From: Polynucleobacter asymbioticus
GTDB lineage: Bacteria; Pseudomonadota; Gammaproteobacteria; Burkholderiales; Burkholderiaceae
NCBI RefSeq assembly: GCF_018687575.1
Contig: NZ_CP061297.1
Coordinates: 812,821-876,820, forward strand
Direction of reading: 5' to 3'
DNA: 64,000 nt
The notes beneath the pieces are model-generated. The model searched no databases. It was not told where the DNA came from and worked only from the letters and a program-made list of their open reading frames with translations. This document shows positions 10,340 through 20,102 of this stretch, piece after piece. Numbering within the stretch: position 1 is the first letter of the stretch; each line of letters begins with the position of its first letter. The position numbers and the translations under genes are program-made.

Positions 10340-10369
10340 ATTATCATTAATAACCGGTTATTAATACAA
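10340..10369 (-). promoter_or_regulatory. Promoter with a 20-bp palindromic operator candidate filling the spacer
   Basis: Read leftward, TTGTAT (10364-10369) and GATAAT (10340-10345) are separated by 18 bp. A perfect 20-bp palindrome, TTAATAACC with its mirror GGTTATTAA plus one more base on each side, occupies 10346-10365. It lies 27 bp upstream of the small lipoprotein ATG. The -35 is weak (3 of 6), the -10 good (5 of 6), as expected for a regulated promoter. Confidence 0.55.
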
Positions 10370-10434
10370 GAAAAGTACAGGGTTAGCCCTTAGGTACTTT
10401 CCAGCATTCATTATAGCCATCTCCTAATCTGGTG

Positions 10435-11661
10435 CTAAAAAACCAGCCAGCCAGCTTCAAAGGCTTCAAAAAGGCTGCTATTTGCCCCATTTTTAGGTAT
10501 CGACCCTTGAAATTGTCTGTTTGCGGCCAGTGCTCGCCAGGCGGCTTGTATCTGCGCAGCCTGATTGCTAGTCATATCTTCGCCATTACAGTAAATCACT
10601 GAGCCCAAGGCTAAAAGCCGAGTTTGGGGATGTGCTTTCAGTGCTTGCTTGGCTAGTTGACGCGTAAATTCTTCTGGTGCAAGATTGTTTGCCATACCGT
10701 CAAAGTAGGCTTGGGGTTTTGGTTCGCTGAGATAGGCGGTGATGCCGGGAAGAAATGTTTCCACGCGATCTAGCTTTAAGTCTTTCAATTTGTTGGCTAG
10801 CTGCACAATGATTTCTTCAGGAAGTTGTTCTGCATGTCGAGTCGCTCTTTGCTGTGGATCAGCAAAACGTTTTTCTAGCTCAGGAATATTTTCAAGCGAT
10901 TCAGCTAAGCGCCATAAGCCTTCTTGCAGTAGTTCTTTATAGCTTTGCGCCCTAAAGCCGACGGACCAAGTTTGGCAGCCGGCATCTAGAGCGATCCCAT
11001 CATGGGCAATATGGGGTGGCAGATAGAGCATATCCCCAGGCTCTAAATCCCACTCCTGTTCAACTTTAAAGTTCTGCAAGATCTTCAGAGGAAGATTGGG
11101 ATTTAGGCTCAAATCTGTTTGCTTGGAAATGCGCCAGCGCCGACGTCCTGACATCTGAATTAAAAAGACGTCGTATGAATCAAAGTGGGGGCCTACGCCA
11201 CCACCTGGACCAGCAATGCTAATCATTAAATCATCTAGACGTGCATCTGGAATGAAGCGAAACCAGGAAAGTACTTTTGCAGCAGCGGGATGTCTTGCCT
11301 CCATACCTTGAAGAAGTAGTGTCCAGTCTGGGGTCTCAAGCGAAGGAATGGATTTTTTCTTCATTGGACCATTTGAAAAGGTCCAGGGCTTGGCCTGAAT
11401 TAATCTCGATTCAACAGCGTCATCGCCCGCTATTTTGAATAAGTCTTCAGGCGATATTGCACTGCCCAAGGGTTCACCTAGTTTTTTTGCAAGCTCAAAA
11501 GCTGGGATGGCGCCGCGCACTAAAAGCGGCTTCTTATGCCAGTAGGACTTCATGAACTGCTGAGGGCTTTTGCCACCCAGAAGCGCCCATGGGCGATCTA
11601 GCGGGAGGTTTTGGGGTGCCTGCGGCGGATCGTAGGGTTTGCTCAAGTAAAATGATGTCAT
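10435..11661 (-). CDS. roxA: JmjC/cupin ribosomal protein uL16 arginine hydroxylase-like (YcfD/RoxA type)
   Basis: Fe(II)/2-oxoglutarate-dependent oxygenase of the JmjC group; the E. coli member hydroxylates an arginine of ribosomal protein uL16. The iron ligands are visible as GPHFDSYD (His159, Asp161) and PPHIAHDG (His220), with SGRRRWRI between them. The N-terminal WHKKPLLVRGAIPAF is typical. The C-terminal half (about residues 250-408) matches the dimerisation and winged-helix region. The frame extends to a TTG at 11688, but the ATG at 11661 gives the natural start and 408 residues. Divergent from the FKBP gene. Substrate assigned by family only. Confidence 0.85.
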   Translation of the reverse strand: MTSFYLSKPYDPPQAPQNLPLDRPWALLGGKSPQQFMKSYWHKKPLLVRGAIPAFELAKKLGEPLGSAISPEDLFKIAGDDAVESRLIQAKPWTFSNGPMKKKSIPSLETPDWTLLLQGMEARHPAAAKVLSWFRFIPDARLDDLMISIAGPGGGVGPHFDSYDVFLIQMSGRRRWRISKQTDLSLNPNLPLKILQNFKVEQEWDLEPGDMLYLPPHIAHDGIALDAGCQTWSVGFRAQSYKELLQEGLWRLAESLENIPELEKRFADPQQRATRHAEQLPEEIIVQLANKLKDLKLDRVETFLPGITAYLSEPKPQAYFDGMANNLAPEEFTRQLAKQALKAHPQTRLLALGSVIYCNGEDMTSNQAAQIQAAWRALAANRQFQGSIPKNGANSSLFEAFEAGWLVF

Positions 11662-11705
11662 ATCAGTAAAAAGCTGTTTAAAACACAATGTTGAATGAAT
11701 TACGC

Positions 11706-12296
11706 ATGAAGATCGAAAAAAATACTGTTGTATCCCTGCGCTACAAATTAACAGATGCGCAAAACAATATTATCGAGGAACCGGATTCTCCGATGGTATA
11801 CCTGCATGGCGGATATGAGGGTACTTTTCCAAAGATTGAAACCTTATTGGATGGCCAGGATGTGGGTTATGAAGCCAGCATTCAGCTTGAGCCTAGTGAG
11901 GCGTTTGGTGAGTATGACCCTGAGTTACTGAAGATTGAGCCACGCGCACGCTTTCCAGAGCCTTTGGAAGTTGGCATGCAGTTTGAGGGCGTTCCTGATG
12001 CCGAAGAAGAAGGCGACTCTGGTGATGTGGACGATGAGCCTTTGATTTATACCGTCACCGATGTGGCTGACAGCCAGGTAGTCTTAGATGGCAATCATCC
12101 ACTGGCTGGTATGGCTCTGCGATTCTGGGTTCAAGTAGAGGATATACGTGCCGCTACTGAAGAAGAAATTGAAAATCGTCATCCCGAGGGTGGCGAAGGA
12201 TTTGCATTTGGAATGCCCGATGATTCCGATGAGGGTGATGATGAGTTTACGGATAAAGCTGTGAATCTGGGCGGCTCGTCACCAACCCTGCATTAA
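11706..12296 (+). CDS. FKBP-type peptidyl-prolyl isomerase, SlyD-like
   Basis: Prolyl isomerase/chaperone of the SlyD type. The N-terminal half-FKBP (VVSLRYKLTDAQ), the GTFPKIETLLDGQDVGYEASIQL segment in two parts, and EAFGEYDPELL mark the FKBP and inserted-flap domains. The C-terminal tail is acidic (DDSDEGDDEF) instead of the His-rich metal-binding tail of E. coli SlyD. An upstream in-frame ATG at 11688 would add six residues; the ATG at 11706 matches the family start MKIEKNT. It is transcribed divergently from the uL16 hydroxylase, with only about 45 bp between the two starts, so their promoters must overlap. Confidence 0.88.
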   Translation: MKIEKNTVVSLRYKLTDAQNNIIEEPDSPMVYLHGGYEGTFPKIETLLDGQDVGYEASIQLEPSEAFGEYDPELLKIEPRARFPEPLEVGMQFEGVPDAEEEGDSGDVDDEPLIYTVTDVADSQVVLDGNHPLAGMALRFWVQVEDIRAATEEEIENRHPEGGEGFAFGMPDDSDEGDDEFTDKAVNLGGSSPTLH

Positions 12297-12297
12297 C

Positions 12298-13065
12298 TTA
12301 TTCTTTAAGCCACTCTTTTAGGGCACCAAGGTCGCGCTTAGTATCGCTTGATTCACTAGCATCGGCAGAGGGTGTATTACTGAATTTCGCCAGTGCTTTC
12401 TCAAGAGCTGCTATTTTGGCTTCTTGCTCTAGCGTCGCATCAATCAAGCCTTTCAGGGCCATCGATACTGGATCATCCACGTTCGGTGTCACACCATAAG
12501 CAGAGAAATATTCCTTAGCCTTACTATCAGGCGTGCTTGCCTGCGGCAAGTCTGGATGCAAGATGCGCGCAGGTATTCCAACTGCCGTTGCTCCTGCAGG
12601 AATTTCTTTTAGTACTACAGCATTGGATCCAACGCGAGCGCCATCACCCACAGTGAAACCACCGAGAACTTTGGCGCCAGCGCTAATTACTACGCCTTTG
12701 CCTAAAGTGGGATGACGCTTTACACCTTTGTATAAAGAGGTTCCGCCTAGAGTAACGCCTTGGTAAATGGTGCAGTCATCACCAATTTCGGTAGTCTCGC
12801 CGATGACGATGCCCAAACCATGATCTAGAAATACGCGGCGACCAATCTTTGCCCCGGGATGAATTTCAATACCGGTAATAAAGCGAGCCAGCATTGATAG
12901 CAGTCGTGCGATCCATTTCAGGCCCAAGTTCCAGAGACCATGAGACACCCGATGAATCCATACCGCATGTAAACCTGGATAGCAGGTGATGACCTCTAAG
13001 CGATTTCTGGCGGCGGGGTCACGAACAATGATGGAGTCGACTTGGTCGAAAAGCGAATTAAACAT
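12298..13065 (-). CDS. cysE: Serine O-acetyltransferase
   Basis: Makes O-acetylserine from serine and acetyl-CoA for cysteine synthesis. It has the CysE N-terminal helical part ([19 protein letters not shown]), then left-handed beta-helix hexapeptide repeats with [26 protein letters not shown] and VTLGGT. 255 residues is the short betaproteobacterial/Bacillus-like form. The C terminus past residue 200 is a short predicted coiled coil ([14 protein letters not shown]) instead of the usual CysK-binding Ile tail, so assembly of the classical cysteine synthase complex is doubtful. It follows the trmJ-type gene on the same strand after 29 bp. Confidence 0.95.
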   Translation of the reverse strand: MFNSLFDQVDSIIVRDPAARNRLEVITCYPGLHAVWIHRVSHGLWNLGLKWIARLLSMLARFITGIEIHPGAKIGRRVFLDHGLGIVIGETTEIGDDCTIYQGVTLGGTSLYKGVKRHPTLGKGVVISAGAKVLGGFTVGDGARVGSNAVVLKEIPAGATAVGIPARILHPDLPQASTPDSKAKEYFSAYGVTPNVDDPVSMALKGLIDATLEQEAKIAALEKALAKFSNTPSADASESSDTKRDLGALKEWLKE

Positions 13066-13094
13066 AGAGCGATTTTAACGGGTAAAGGCTGAAT

Positions 13095-13844
13095 TTATTT
13101 TCTGAGGATCATCTGTTTAGCGATCCCACGTAGAAGATCGATTTCTTCTTTATGAAGACGGGTTCTGGCAAATAGCGCTTGTAAGCGCGGCATAAGTTTC
13201 TTGGGATTGGCTGGATCAAGGTATCCAATGGCCTCCAGCCCTTCACGCCAGTGGTCTAGCATGGCAGCTACAGCTGCCGGATCTGCATAGTCCACTGGTT
13301 CAACATTTGTATTGGATGGGTCAGCTCCCGCATCTTTACTCAAGGCCTCCCTGAGGGTAAAAGCGCAAACCATGATGGCTTGAGCGAGATTTAGTGAGGG
13401 GTAGAGGGGGTTGGCATCCAGCCAGACCCGATGGGTGCACAGTGAGAGATGGTGGTTATCCAGACCCGTTCGCTCCGGACCAAAAAGAAGGGCGACCCGG
13501 TGCTTGCCGGTAATAGCAGCTTGAATTAGGGGGCGGGCATCTTGCCAGCTGATTGCTGGTGGCCCAAACTCCCGATCGCGACTGGTCAGTCCCAAGACAA
13601 GGGGGCAGTCTTGAACAGCTGATTCTAAGGATGAGCTCTCCTGACTAGATTCCAAGATATCAAGGGCACCACTAGCTAAAGCAATCGCCTCAGGCACCTG
13701 AGCGACCCCCGAAATCTTTGGGGAAATCAGGCGTAGATCGCTAAAGCCCATGGTTTTCAGTGCGCGTGCAGCTGAACCTACGTTTCCGGGATGACTGGTT
13801 TCAACCAAAACCCAGCGCAGTAACTGTGCGTGTGCGGTATTCAT
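13095..13844 (-). CDS. trmJ: tRNA (cytidine/uridine-2'-O-)-methyltransferase TrmJ
   Basis: SPOUT-class 2'-O-methyltransferase that modifies position 32 in tRNA anticodon loops. The trefoil-knot motifs are plain: HPGNVGSAARALKTMGF (motif 1), LLFGPERTGLDN (motif 2) and YPSLNLAQAIMV (motif 3). 249 residues with the extra C-terminal helix KEEIDLLRG matches TrmJ. ATG start at 13844. It lies upstream of cysE with 29 bp between them, the same neighbour relation as in many Burkholderiales; suhB diverges from it. Confidence 0.92.
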   Translation of the reverse strand: MNTAHAQLLRWVLVETSHPGNVGSAARALKTMGFSDLRLISPKISGVAQVPEAIALASGALDILESSQESSSLESAVQDCPLVLGLTSRDREFGPPAISWQDARPLIQAAITGKHRVALLFGPERTGLDNHHLSLCTHRVWLDANPLYPSLNLAQAIMVCAFTLREALSKDAGADPSNTNVEPVDYADPAAVAAMLDHWREGLEAIGYLDPANPKKLMPRLQALFARTRLHKEEIDLLRGIAKQMILRK

Positions 13845-13974
13845 ATGAATAGGAATTCTCTAGGAGCTTGGACGTTTAAAGGAGCAATCGTTTAGAATCA
13901 GGGTGTTAGCTCCTTATTGTCCTGCAGTTTGCAATTTGGTGAGCTTGTTCTTATTTAATTTGTCCATCAATACT

Positions 13975-14763
13975 ATGCATCCCATGTTAAATGTGGCCGT
14001 TAAGGCTGCCCGTCGTGCCGGAACCGTGATTAATAGAGCCTCTCTCAATTTAGAGCGCCTGCAGGTTGACCGCAAACAACATAATGACTTTGTAACTGAG
14101 GTGGACAGACAGGCTGAAGCGGCGATTATTGAAACGCTCAGCGAGGCTTATCCTTCCCATGGCTTTTTGGCTGAAGAAACTGGCGCTCAAAATGCCGATG
14201 CCGAAAACGTATGGATCATCGATCCACTAGATGGCACAACCAACTTTATTCATGGTTTCCCGCAATACGCAGTTTCGATTGCACTGTCTGTTAATGGGGT
14301 AACTCAACAAGCAGTAGTGTATGACCCAACCCGTGATGAACTTTTCACCGCCACTCGTGGTGCAGGTGCTTATTTGGATCGCCGGCGTTTGCGTGTTGCC
14401 ACTCAAGATCGTTTGGCTAGCTCCTTATTGGGTACCGGTTTTCCTTATCGCGAAGATCAGGATCTAGAAAAGTATTTAAAAATCTTTGCAGACATGTCCC
14501 GAAATTGTGCTGGTCTGCGTCGTCCTGGTGCCGCATCTCTCGATCTAGCCTATGTGGCTGCTGGTCGTTACGATGGATTCTTTGAGAGTGATCTCAAGCC
14601 ATGGGATATGGCTGCAGGTGCTTTATTAATTACTGAAGCTGGTGGGCTCATTGGCAACTACCGCGGCGAAGAAGGTTTCTTGCAAAGCGGTGAAGTGATG
14701 TGTGCAAATCCACGCATCTTTGCTCAGATGGTCCAGTGCTTATCCAAATACTCGACCTGCTAA
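13975..14763 (+). CDS. suhB: Inositol-1-monophosphatase family protein
   Basis: Mg-dependent phosphatase of the SuhB type; bacterial members also act in rRNA transcription antitermination. Metal-binding motifs are EETG (about residue 70), [12 protein letters not shown] (about 84-95) and [16 protein letters not shown] in the C-terminal half. The frame is open upstream to 13903, but the ATG at 13975 ([13 protein letters not shown]) matches the family start and gives 262 residues. Divergent from trmJ. Confidence 0.93.
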   Translation: MHPMLNVAVKAARRAGTVINRASLNLERLQVDRKQHNDFVTEVDRQAEAAIIETLSEAYPSHGFLAEETGAQNADAENVWIIDPLDGTTNFIHGFPQYAVSIALSVNGVTQQAVVYDPTRDELFTATRGAGAYLDRRRLRVATQDRLASSLLGTGFPYREDQDLEKYLKIFADMSRNCAGLRRPGAASLDLAYVAAGRYDGFFESDLKPWDMAAGALLITEAGGLIGNYRGEEGFLQSGEVMCANPRIFAQMVQCLSKYSTC

Positions 14764-14776
14764 AGGGGTAGCAGTA

Positions 14777-15565
14777 TTAAGTTTTGATCAGGTCGGCGTA
14801 ACGAACGCCGTCTTGGTTAATCAGCAGTGCGCTTGCGCGTGGTCGCCCGCTCTCAGGGTGATCTAAATCCCAATCCGATAAGACCCAGCGTTGCCATTCT
14901 TGATCTAAGAGTTGCTCCTGATGATGCTGAGGTAGATGTGTATGCCCATGAATCAACTGATTGCCAGCTAGCTCTCTGAGAACTGCCGCGCATGCTGCTA
15001 GGGTGACATTCGTTTTCACTTGTGTCCCTTCAATGGAAGATTGCATTGCACGTTGGTACTGCACACCACTATTGCTACGAAGTTGATTTGCAATCGAGCG
15101 ACGCCAATTCAAGGGCAATCTCAAGAATAGTTTCTGGATCCAGGATTTACGAACCCATCCACGAAAAACTTGATAGCCAATATCTGCTGTGCAAAGCGAG
15201 TCGCCATGACACAAAACATATTCCGATCCGGCAATGTTGATCTTGTATGGATCGGGCATGAGGGTCATACCCGTTTTACTTAAGAAATGGTTGCCAACTA
15301 AAAAATCACGATTACCGTGAAGATAAAACGTTTTTACTTTAGTGGAGAGTGTTGCAAGCGCATGTTTCACTTCCTGATGAAAGGGCGAGTGTAGGGCGGC
15401 ATCATCCCCAACCCAATACTCAAATAAGTCTCCTAGGATAAATACTGCCTCAACCTGAGGAGCATCCTTTTCACAAAAATCAAAGAAGCGTTGCGCCGTC
15501 AAAGGCATTGACGGCGTGAGATGCAGATCAGAAATCAGTAACGCGCTTGCGTATTGCGGAATCAT
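14777..15565 (-). CDS. lpxH: UDP-2,3-diacylglucosamine diphosphatase
   Basis: Metallophosphoesterase of lipid A synthesis: hydrolyses UDP-2,3-diacylglucosamine to lipid X at the inner membrane. Motifs in order: [37 protein letters not shown] and the C-terminal HGHTHLP, a complete binuclear metal site. 262 residues is normal. Its ATG overlaps the stop of ppiB by 4 bases, so the two are translationally coupled, ppiB first. Confidence 0.95.
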   Translation of the reverse strand: MIPQYASALLISDLHLTPSMPLTAQRFFDFCEKDAPQVEAVFILGDLFEYWVGDDAALHSPFHQEVKHALATLSTKVKTFYLHGNRDFLVGNHFLSKTGMTLMPDPYKINIAGSEYVLCHGDSLCTADIGYQVFRGWVRKSWIQKLFLRLPLNWRRSIANQLRSNSGVQYQRAMQSSIEGTQVKTNVTLAACAAVLRELAGNQLIHGHTHLPQHHQEQLLDQEWQRWVLSDWDLDHPESGRPRASALLINQDGVRYADLIKT

Positions 15566-16065
15566 TCCTCGAGAATACTTGCCTTCTCAATCACAACATC
15601 TTCCGCTGGAACGTCTTGATGAAAGCCGGCGTTACCAGTCTTTACTTTACGAATAGCATCGACCACATCAAGACCATCAGTCACTTTGCCAAAAACCGCA
15701 TAACCCCAGCCTTGCGCGCTTGGTGAAGTGTGATTTAAGAAATCATTGTCATTGACGTTAATGAAGAACTGGGCTGTCGCAGAATGCGGATCGCTAGTGC
15801 GAGCCATAGCAACTGTGCCACGCTCATTCTTGAGGCCATTGTTTGCTTCGTTCTCGATTTGGGCGCCAGAAGTTTTTTCTTTAAGACCGGCAGTCATGCC
15901 GCCACCTTGAATCATGAAGTTATCAATCACGCGATGGAAAATCGTGCCATCGTAGTGACCGCTTTTCACATACTGCAAAAAATTAGCAACCGTCTTTGGC
16001 GCTTTAGCGGCATCTAATGTGAGGGTGATGTCACCTTTATTGGTTTTGAGTAGAACTTTAGCCAT
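15562..16065 (-). CDS. ppiB: Cyclophilin-type peptidyl-prolyl isomerase
   Basis: Cytoplasmic cyclophilin: no signal peptide, 167 residues. The fold motifs [13 protein letters not shown], the [17 protein letters not shown] active-site segment and [15 protein letters not shown] are intact. ATG start. Co-transcribed with lpxH (4-base overlap), a gene order seen in many betaproteobacteria; the TPR lipoprotein gene lies 45 bp upstream on the same strand. Confidence 0.95.
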   Translation of the reverse strand: MAKVLLKTNKGDITLTLDAAKAPKTVANFLQYVKSGHYDGTIFHRVIDNFMIQGGGMTAGLKEKTSGAQIENEANNGLKNERGTVAMARTSDPHSATAQFFINVNDNDFLNHTSPSAQGWGYAVFGKVTDGLDVVDAIRKVKTGNAGFHQDVPAEDVVIEKASILEE

Positions 16066-16110
16066 GATGAATTTACTTTCGATGAGTTAGTAGATAAATA
16101 GGTATGAATA

Positions 16111-16953
16111 TTATTTTGAAGCAGGCGCCGCTGGAGTTGAAGGTGCTACTGGCGCAACTCCTTTTTTGGTCGGCTTCAGAATTTCCATTAATGCTTTCGC
16201 ACGATTCGTGTATTGACGCTGATTGAGGACGGCATCTTTTGCTGCATTGTCGTAAGCCTGTGCTGCCAGTCGAATGTAGACCTCGCCGAGGTTAGCTGAG
16301 GCAACGGTGTAGCTTGGGCGTAATTTCAATGCCAGCTCTAAATAATCTCTAGCCTCAATCCAATTGCCCTGATTGGCTGCTAGTGCAGCGAGGTTGTTAT
16401 AGGGCTCAGGTAACTCTGGAAATTGTTGGGTAATTTCAACCAAGGTCTTTTTAGCTGCATCCCATTGACGCATTTCAATCTGCATACGCGCTTTGACATA
16501 ACGTAACTGCACATTGCCCGGTGTTTTCTTGAGGCGCTGATTAATGAGGTCAATGGCTTCTGGATATTTTTTGGCTTTTACTAACTTTTCAATATCAGAC
16601 GGAACCCCATTTTTAGTTACAGGATCGGGCTCAATGATTAAAAAAGATAGGAATGGAACGGCTACTGAGTCTGAGAGCTCAGAATTAAATTGATCGTACC
16701 CTGCGTCATTGCCAGCAAGTCTTGGCGGGTCATTGGGTCCATATGAGCCTAGATACGGGGCCTGGGCGCCTGGTGCGGCAGCAGTTGAAGCATTATTGAG
16801 GGCTCTGATTTCAGCATCTGCCAGCTGTTGTCCTGGGGTGCTGCAGCCTGCCATGAATAAAACAGCAAAAATAGCGCTCAAGCCACCCAATTGGGCTGGA
16901 CGAGGTGAAAAAAGGTTAGCTGGCATAGGGGGTGGGGTGAAAAACTGGCTCAT
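16111..16953 (-). CDS. TPR-repeat lipoprotein, unknown function
   Basis: Predicted lipoprotein of 280 residues: a hydrophobic segment ends in FMAGC (Cys37), unusually far from the N terminus; starting at Met10 would shorten the signal. Residues about 120-255 hold tandem tetratricopeptide repeats (for example [35 protein letters not shown] and [16 protein letters not shown]). The tail is Pro/Ala-rich. TPR lipoproteins act as scaffolds in envelope complexes; no partner is evident. It heads the leftward group with ppiB and lpxH and diverges from cysS. Confidence 0.82.
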   Translation of the reverse strand: MSQFFTPPPMPANLFSPRPAQLGGLSAIFAVLFMAGCSTPGQQLADAEIRALNNASTAAAPGAQAPYLGSYGPNDPPRLAGNDAGYDQFNSELSDSVAVPFLSFLIIEPDPVTKNGVPSDIEKLVKAKKYPEAIDLINQRLKKTPGNVQLRYVKARMQIEMRQWDAAKKTLVEITQQFPELPEPYNNLAALAANQGNWIEARDYLELALKLRPSYTVASANLGEVYIRLAAQAYDNAAKDAVLNQRQYTNRAKALMEILKPTKKGVAPVAPSTPAAPASK

Positions 16954-17013
16954 TCGATATACTCAGCGCTCAGTCTAACAAATTGGCGCTACTTGCCCAC
17001 CTTTATAGCCCCT

Positions 17014-18435
17014 ATGCTGCAAATTTATAACACCCTCAGTCGATCTAAACAGGCATTTAAGCCTATTGAGCCAGGCAAGGTGAAGATGTATGTCTGTGGA
17101 ATGACGGTCTATGACTTTTGTCATATTGGCCACGCTCGGGTGATGATTGTCTTTGATATGGTGGTGCGCTGGTTGCGGGCCAGCGGCTACGAGGTGGTTT
17201 ACGTACGCAATATCACTGATATTGACGACAAGATTATCAATCGCGCGATTGAGAATGGTGAGCCCATTTCTGCCTTGACCCAGCGTTTTATCGATGCAAT
17301 GCATGCCGACTCTAATGAGTTGGGATTAATGCATCCGGATCATGAGCCCCGCGCAACTGATTACATTAATCAAATGCAGGGCATCATTGGCCGCTTGATT
17401 GAAAAAGAATTAGCCTATCAAGGCGAGGATGGCGATGTTAATTTCGCCGTTCGTTTATTCCCAGAGTACGGCCGTCTCTCTGGTAAATCCTTGGATGAAC
17501 TCAATGCTGGTGAGCGCGTTGCCGTTGGTGGTGGCAAACGTGATCCATTGGACTTTGTTTTATGGAAAAGCGCTAAACCAGAAGAGCCTGCGGATACGCG
17601 CTGGAAATCCCCTTGGGGCGAAGGTCGCCCTGGATGGCATATCGAGTGTTCTGCTATGTCCTGCGATTTGCTGGGGGAGCATTTTGATATTCATGGTGGT
17701 GGTGCTGATTTGCAGTTTCCCCATCATGAGAATGAGATTGCTCAGAGTGAGGGCGCTCTCTATGGCCAAGAACACAAAGCCAGCGATCAGCCTTTTGTAA
17801 ATTATTGGATGCACAACGGGCACATTCGGGTGAATGAAGAAAAGATGTCCAAGTCATTGGGCAATTTTTTCCTCATTCGAGATGTTCTTAAGAATTTTGA
17901 CCCTGAGGTCTTACGCTTCTTTATGTTGCGTGCTCACTATCGCAGTCCGATTAACTATAGCGATGCCCAGCTTGAAGAGGCTCGCTCCGGACTAGTGCGC
18001 TTGTATACAGCCTTAGCCCAAGTACCAGACAGTAGCAAGTCTGTAGAACTTCATTCTGCATGGGCTCAGCGCTTTGCTGATGCCATGAATGATGACTTCA
18101 ATACACCTGAGGCTATTGCTGCTCTCTTTGACTTGGCTAGTGAAGTCAATCGGGCGCAGGGTGCAGAGAAGGTACAGCTCGCTAATACACTCAAAACATT
18201 GGCTGCAACTCTGAATTTCTTACAACGAGACCCAACCGCATTCTTGCAGGAAGGATCGCGGGGCGCTGATGCAGGTTTATCTGCCGCTGCGATTGAAGAG
18301 CAAATCGCGGCTCGGGTTGCTGCAAAACAAGCCAAAGATTTTGCACAAGCGGATTTGATTCGTAAAACCTTGTTGGATCAGGGCGTGGTTTTAGAAGACA
18401 AACCTGGTGGTCTGACAGAATGGCGTAGAAGCTAG
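17014..18435 (+). CDS. cysS: Cysteine--tRNA ligase
   Basis: Class I synthetase charging tRNA-Cys. The HIGH motif appears as [13 protein letters not shown] as [11 protein letters not shown], and the zinc-binding Cys/His residues in CGMTVYD, HIECSAM and FPHHENE are present. The frame starts at 16993, but the ATG at 17014 ([10 protein letters not shown]) fits the family start; 473 residues. It is divergent from the TPR lipoprotein gene and is followed by the glycosylase gene after 29 bp. Confidence 0.96.
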   Translation: MLQIYNTLSRSKQAFKPIEPGKVKMYVCGMTVYDFCHIGHARVMIVFDMVVRWLRASGYEVVYVRNITDIDDKIINRAIENGEPISALTQRFIDAMHADSNELGLMHPDHEPRATDYINQMQGIIGRLIEKELAYQGEDGDVNFAVRLFPEYGRLSGKSLDELNAGERVAVGGGKRDPLDFVLWKSAKPEEPADTRWKSPWGEGRPGWHIECSAMSCDLLGEHFDIHGGGADLQFPHHENEIAQSEGALYGQEHKASDQPFVNYWMHNGHIRVNEEKMSKSLGNFFLIRDVLKNFDPEVLRFFMLRAHYRSPINYSDAQLEEARSGLVRLYTALAQVPDSSKSVELHSAWAQRFADAMNDDFNTPEAIAALFDLASEVNRAQGAEKVQLANTLKTLAATLNFLQRDPTAFLQEGSRGADAGLSAAAIEEQIAARVAAKQAKDFAQADLIRKTLLDQGVVLEDKPGGLTEWRRS

Positions 18436-18464
18436 ATAACTCATTTCGTGATTGAGAATGTATT

Positions 18465-19121
18465 TTGAATAAAGTAGTAGAGCAAGTATTTATTGAAGAA
18501 TCTGCACCCGAATACTGGGAGCAAGCTTGCGCTGAGTTGATGAAGCATGATCGCATTCTAAAAAAGCTCATTCCAAAACATGGTTCAGTTTTTTTGAGAA
18601 CGCGCGGTGACGCATTCGTCACATTGGCTAGATCGATTGTTGGCCAACAAATTTCAGTAGCGGCAGCCCAGTCAGTTTGGAATAAGGTATTGCTTGCCGC
18701 TAAAAACAAAGTTAATCCTAAAAATATTCTCGCTTTAAGTGTTGAAGAATTGCGCGCAGCTGGCCTATCGGGCCGAAAAGTGGAGTACATCCGCGACCTG
18801 GCAGAACACTTCAATTCCGGCCGTTTACACGCCAATCAATGGAAGGGCATGGAAGATGAAGTAATCATCAAAGAACTGTGTGAAATTCGGGGTATTGGAC
18901 GCTGGACAGCTGAAATGTTCCTCATTTTCAATATGGTGAGGCCCAATATTCTCCCTTTGGATGATGCTGGCCTAATTAAGGCCATTTCCCTCAATTACTT
19001 CAGCGGAGAGCCTGTCAGCAGGCATGAGGCCCGTGAAGTGGCTGCAAATTGGGCCCCTTGGCGCACGGTTGCAACCTGGTATATGTGGAGAAGTCTCGAC
19101 CCCGTGGCCGTTGAATATTAA
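18465..19121 (+). CDS. DNA-3-methyladenine glycosylase, AlkA/HhH-GPD family
   Basis: Base-excision DNA glycosylase of the helix-hairpin-helix superfamily. The hairpin reads EIRGIGRWTAEMF and the catalytic aspartate lies in LPLDDAGL. IVGQQISVAAA is the typical AlkA helix. 218 residues corresponds to the short AlkA2-like proteins without the N-terminal AlkA domain. The start is TTG at 18465. It is followed 9 bp later by accA. Confidence 0.9.
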   Translation: MNKVVEQVFIEESAPEYWEQACAELMKHDRILKKLIPKHGSVFLRTRGDAFVTLARSIVGQQISVAAAQSVWNKVLLAAKNKVNPKNILALSVEELRAAGLSGRKVEYIRDLAEHFNSGRLHANQWKGMEDEVIIKELCEIRGIGRWTAEMFLIFNMVRPNILPLDDAGLIKAISLNYFSGEPVSRHEAREVAANWAPWRTVATWYMWRSLDPVAVEY

Positions 19122-19130
19122 AATCAAGCT

Positions 19131-20102
19131 ATGAAAACGACTTTCCTGGATTTTGAGCAGTCAATCGCTGAACTAGAGTCAAAGATTGAAGAGCTGCAAT
19201 TTGTACAAGATGAATCATCAGTGGATATCTCTGATGAGATCAAAACGCTGAGCGAAAAAAGTCAGCAGCTGACGAAAGATATTTATGCCAACTTAAGCCC
19301 TTGGCAAGTTTCTCAAGTGGCTCGTCATCCACAGCGTCCTTACACATTGGATTACGTGAGCGCACTATTTACGGATTTTCATGAGCTGCATGGCGATCGT
19401 AATTTTGCGGATGATCAATCCATCATTACCGGCCTGGCCCGTTTTGAGAATCAACCCTGCATGGTGATTGGCCATCAGAAAGGTCGCGATACCAAAGAAC
19501 GTGCATTAAGAAACTTTGGCATGAGTCGCCCTGAAGGTTATCGAAAAGCAAAGCGTGTCATGCGCTTGGCAGAAAAATTTAAATTACCTGTATTTACCTT
19601 TGTGGATACACCGGGCGCATTTCCAGGGATCGATGCAGAGGAGCGCAATCAATCCGAAGCTATTGGTCATAACCTCTATGTGCAAGCTGAATTAGAGGTT
19701 CCTATCATCGCCACCATTATTGGTGAAGGTGGTTCTGGTGGTGCACTTGCGATTGCAATGGGCGATGTAGTGTTGATGTTGCAAAACTCCACTTATTCCG
19801 TGATCTCACCTGAAGGCTGTGCATCTATTCTTTGGAAGACTGCTGATAAAGCACCAGAGGCTGCTGAGCAATTGGGTTTGACTGCGCAACGTTTAAAAGC
19901 AATTGGCTTAATCGATAAGATTGTTCCCGAGCCAACTGGTGGCGCGCATCGTGATTACGACACCATGATGAGCAATATGCGCAAAGCTTTGAATGAGTCC
20001 CTCAAAACCTTTAGTGGTATGAAAGTGGATGCGCTTCTTGAGCGTCGACACGAACGCTTGATGAGCTATGGCAAGTTCAAGGAAATCGAAGCCAAGCCTT
20101 AA
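19131..20102 (+). CDS. accA: Acetyl-CoA carboxylase carboxyltransferase subunit alpha
   Basis: Alpha subunit of the carboxyltransferase that makes malonyl-CoA for fatty acid synthesis. The N-terminal coiled coil ([17 protein letters not shown]) is followed by the crotonase-like core with [25 protein letters not shown] and [11 protein letters not shown]. 323 residues is exactly typical. ATG start 9 bp after the glycosylase gene. The 3' end overlaps the long start of tilS by 35 bp. Confidence 0.98.
   Translation: MKTTFLDFEQSIAELESKIEELQFVQDESSVDISDEIKTLSEKSQQLTKDIYANLSPWQVSQVARHPQRPYTLDYVSALFTDFHELHGDRNFADDQSIITGLARFENQPCMVIGHQKGRDTKERALRNFGMSRPEGYRKAKRVMRLAEKFKLPVFTFVDTPGAFPGIDAEERNQSEAIGHNLYVQAELEVPIIATIIGEGGSGGALAIAMGDVVLMLQNSTYSVISPEGCASILWKTADKAPEAAEQLGLTAQRLKAIGLIDKIVPEPTGGAHRDYDTMMSNMRKALNESLKTFSGMKVDALLERRHERLMSYGKFKEIEAKP

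Noticed and set aside
18191..18835. A 214-residue leftward frame across the cysS end and the glycosylase start
   Set aside because: It overlaps two well-supported plus-strand genes and encodes nothing recognisable.
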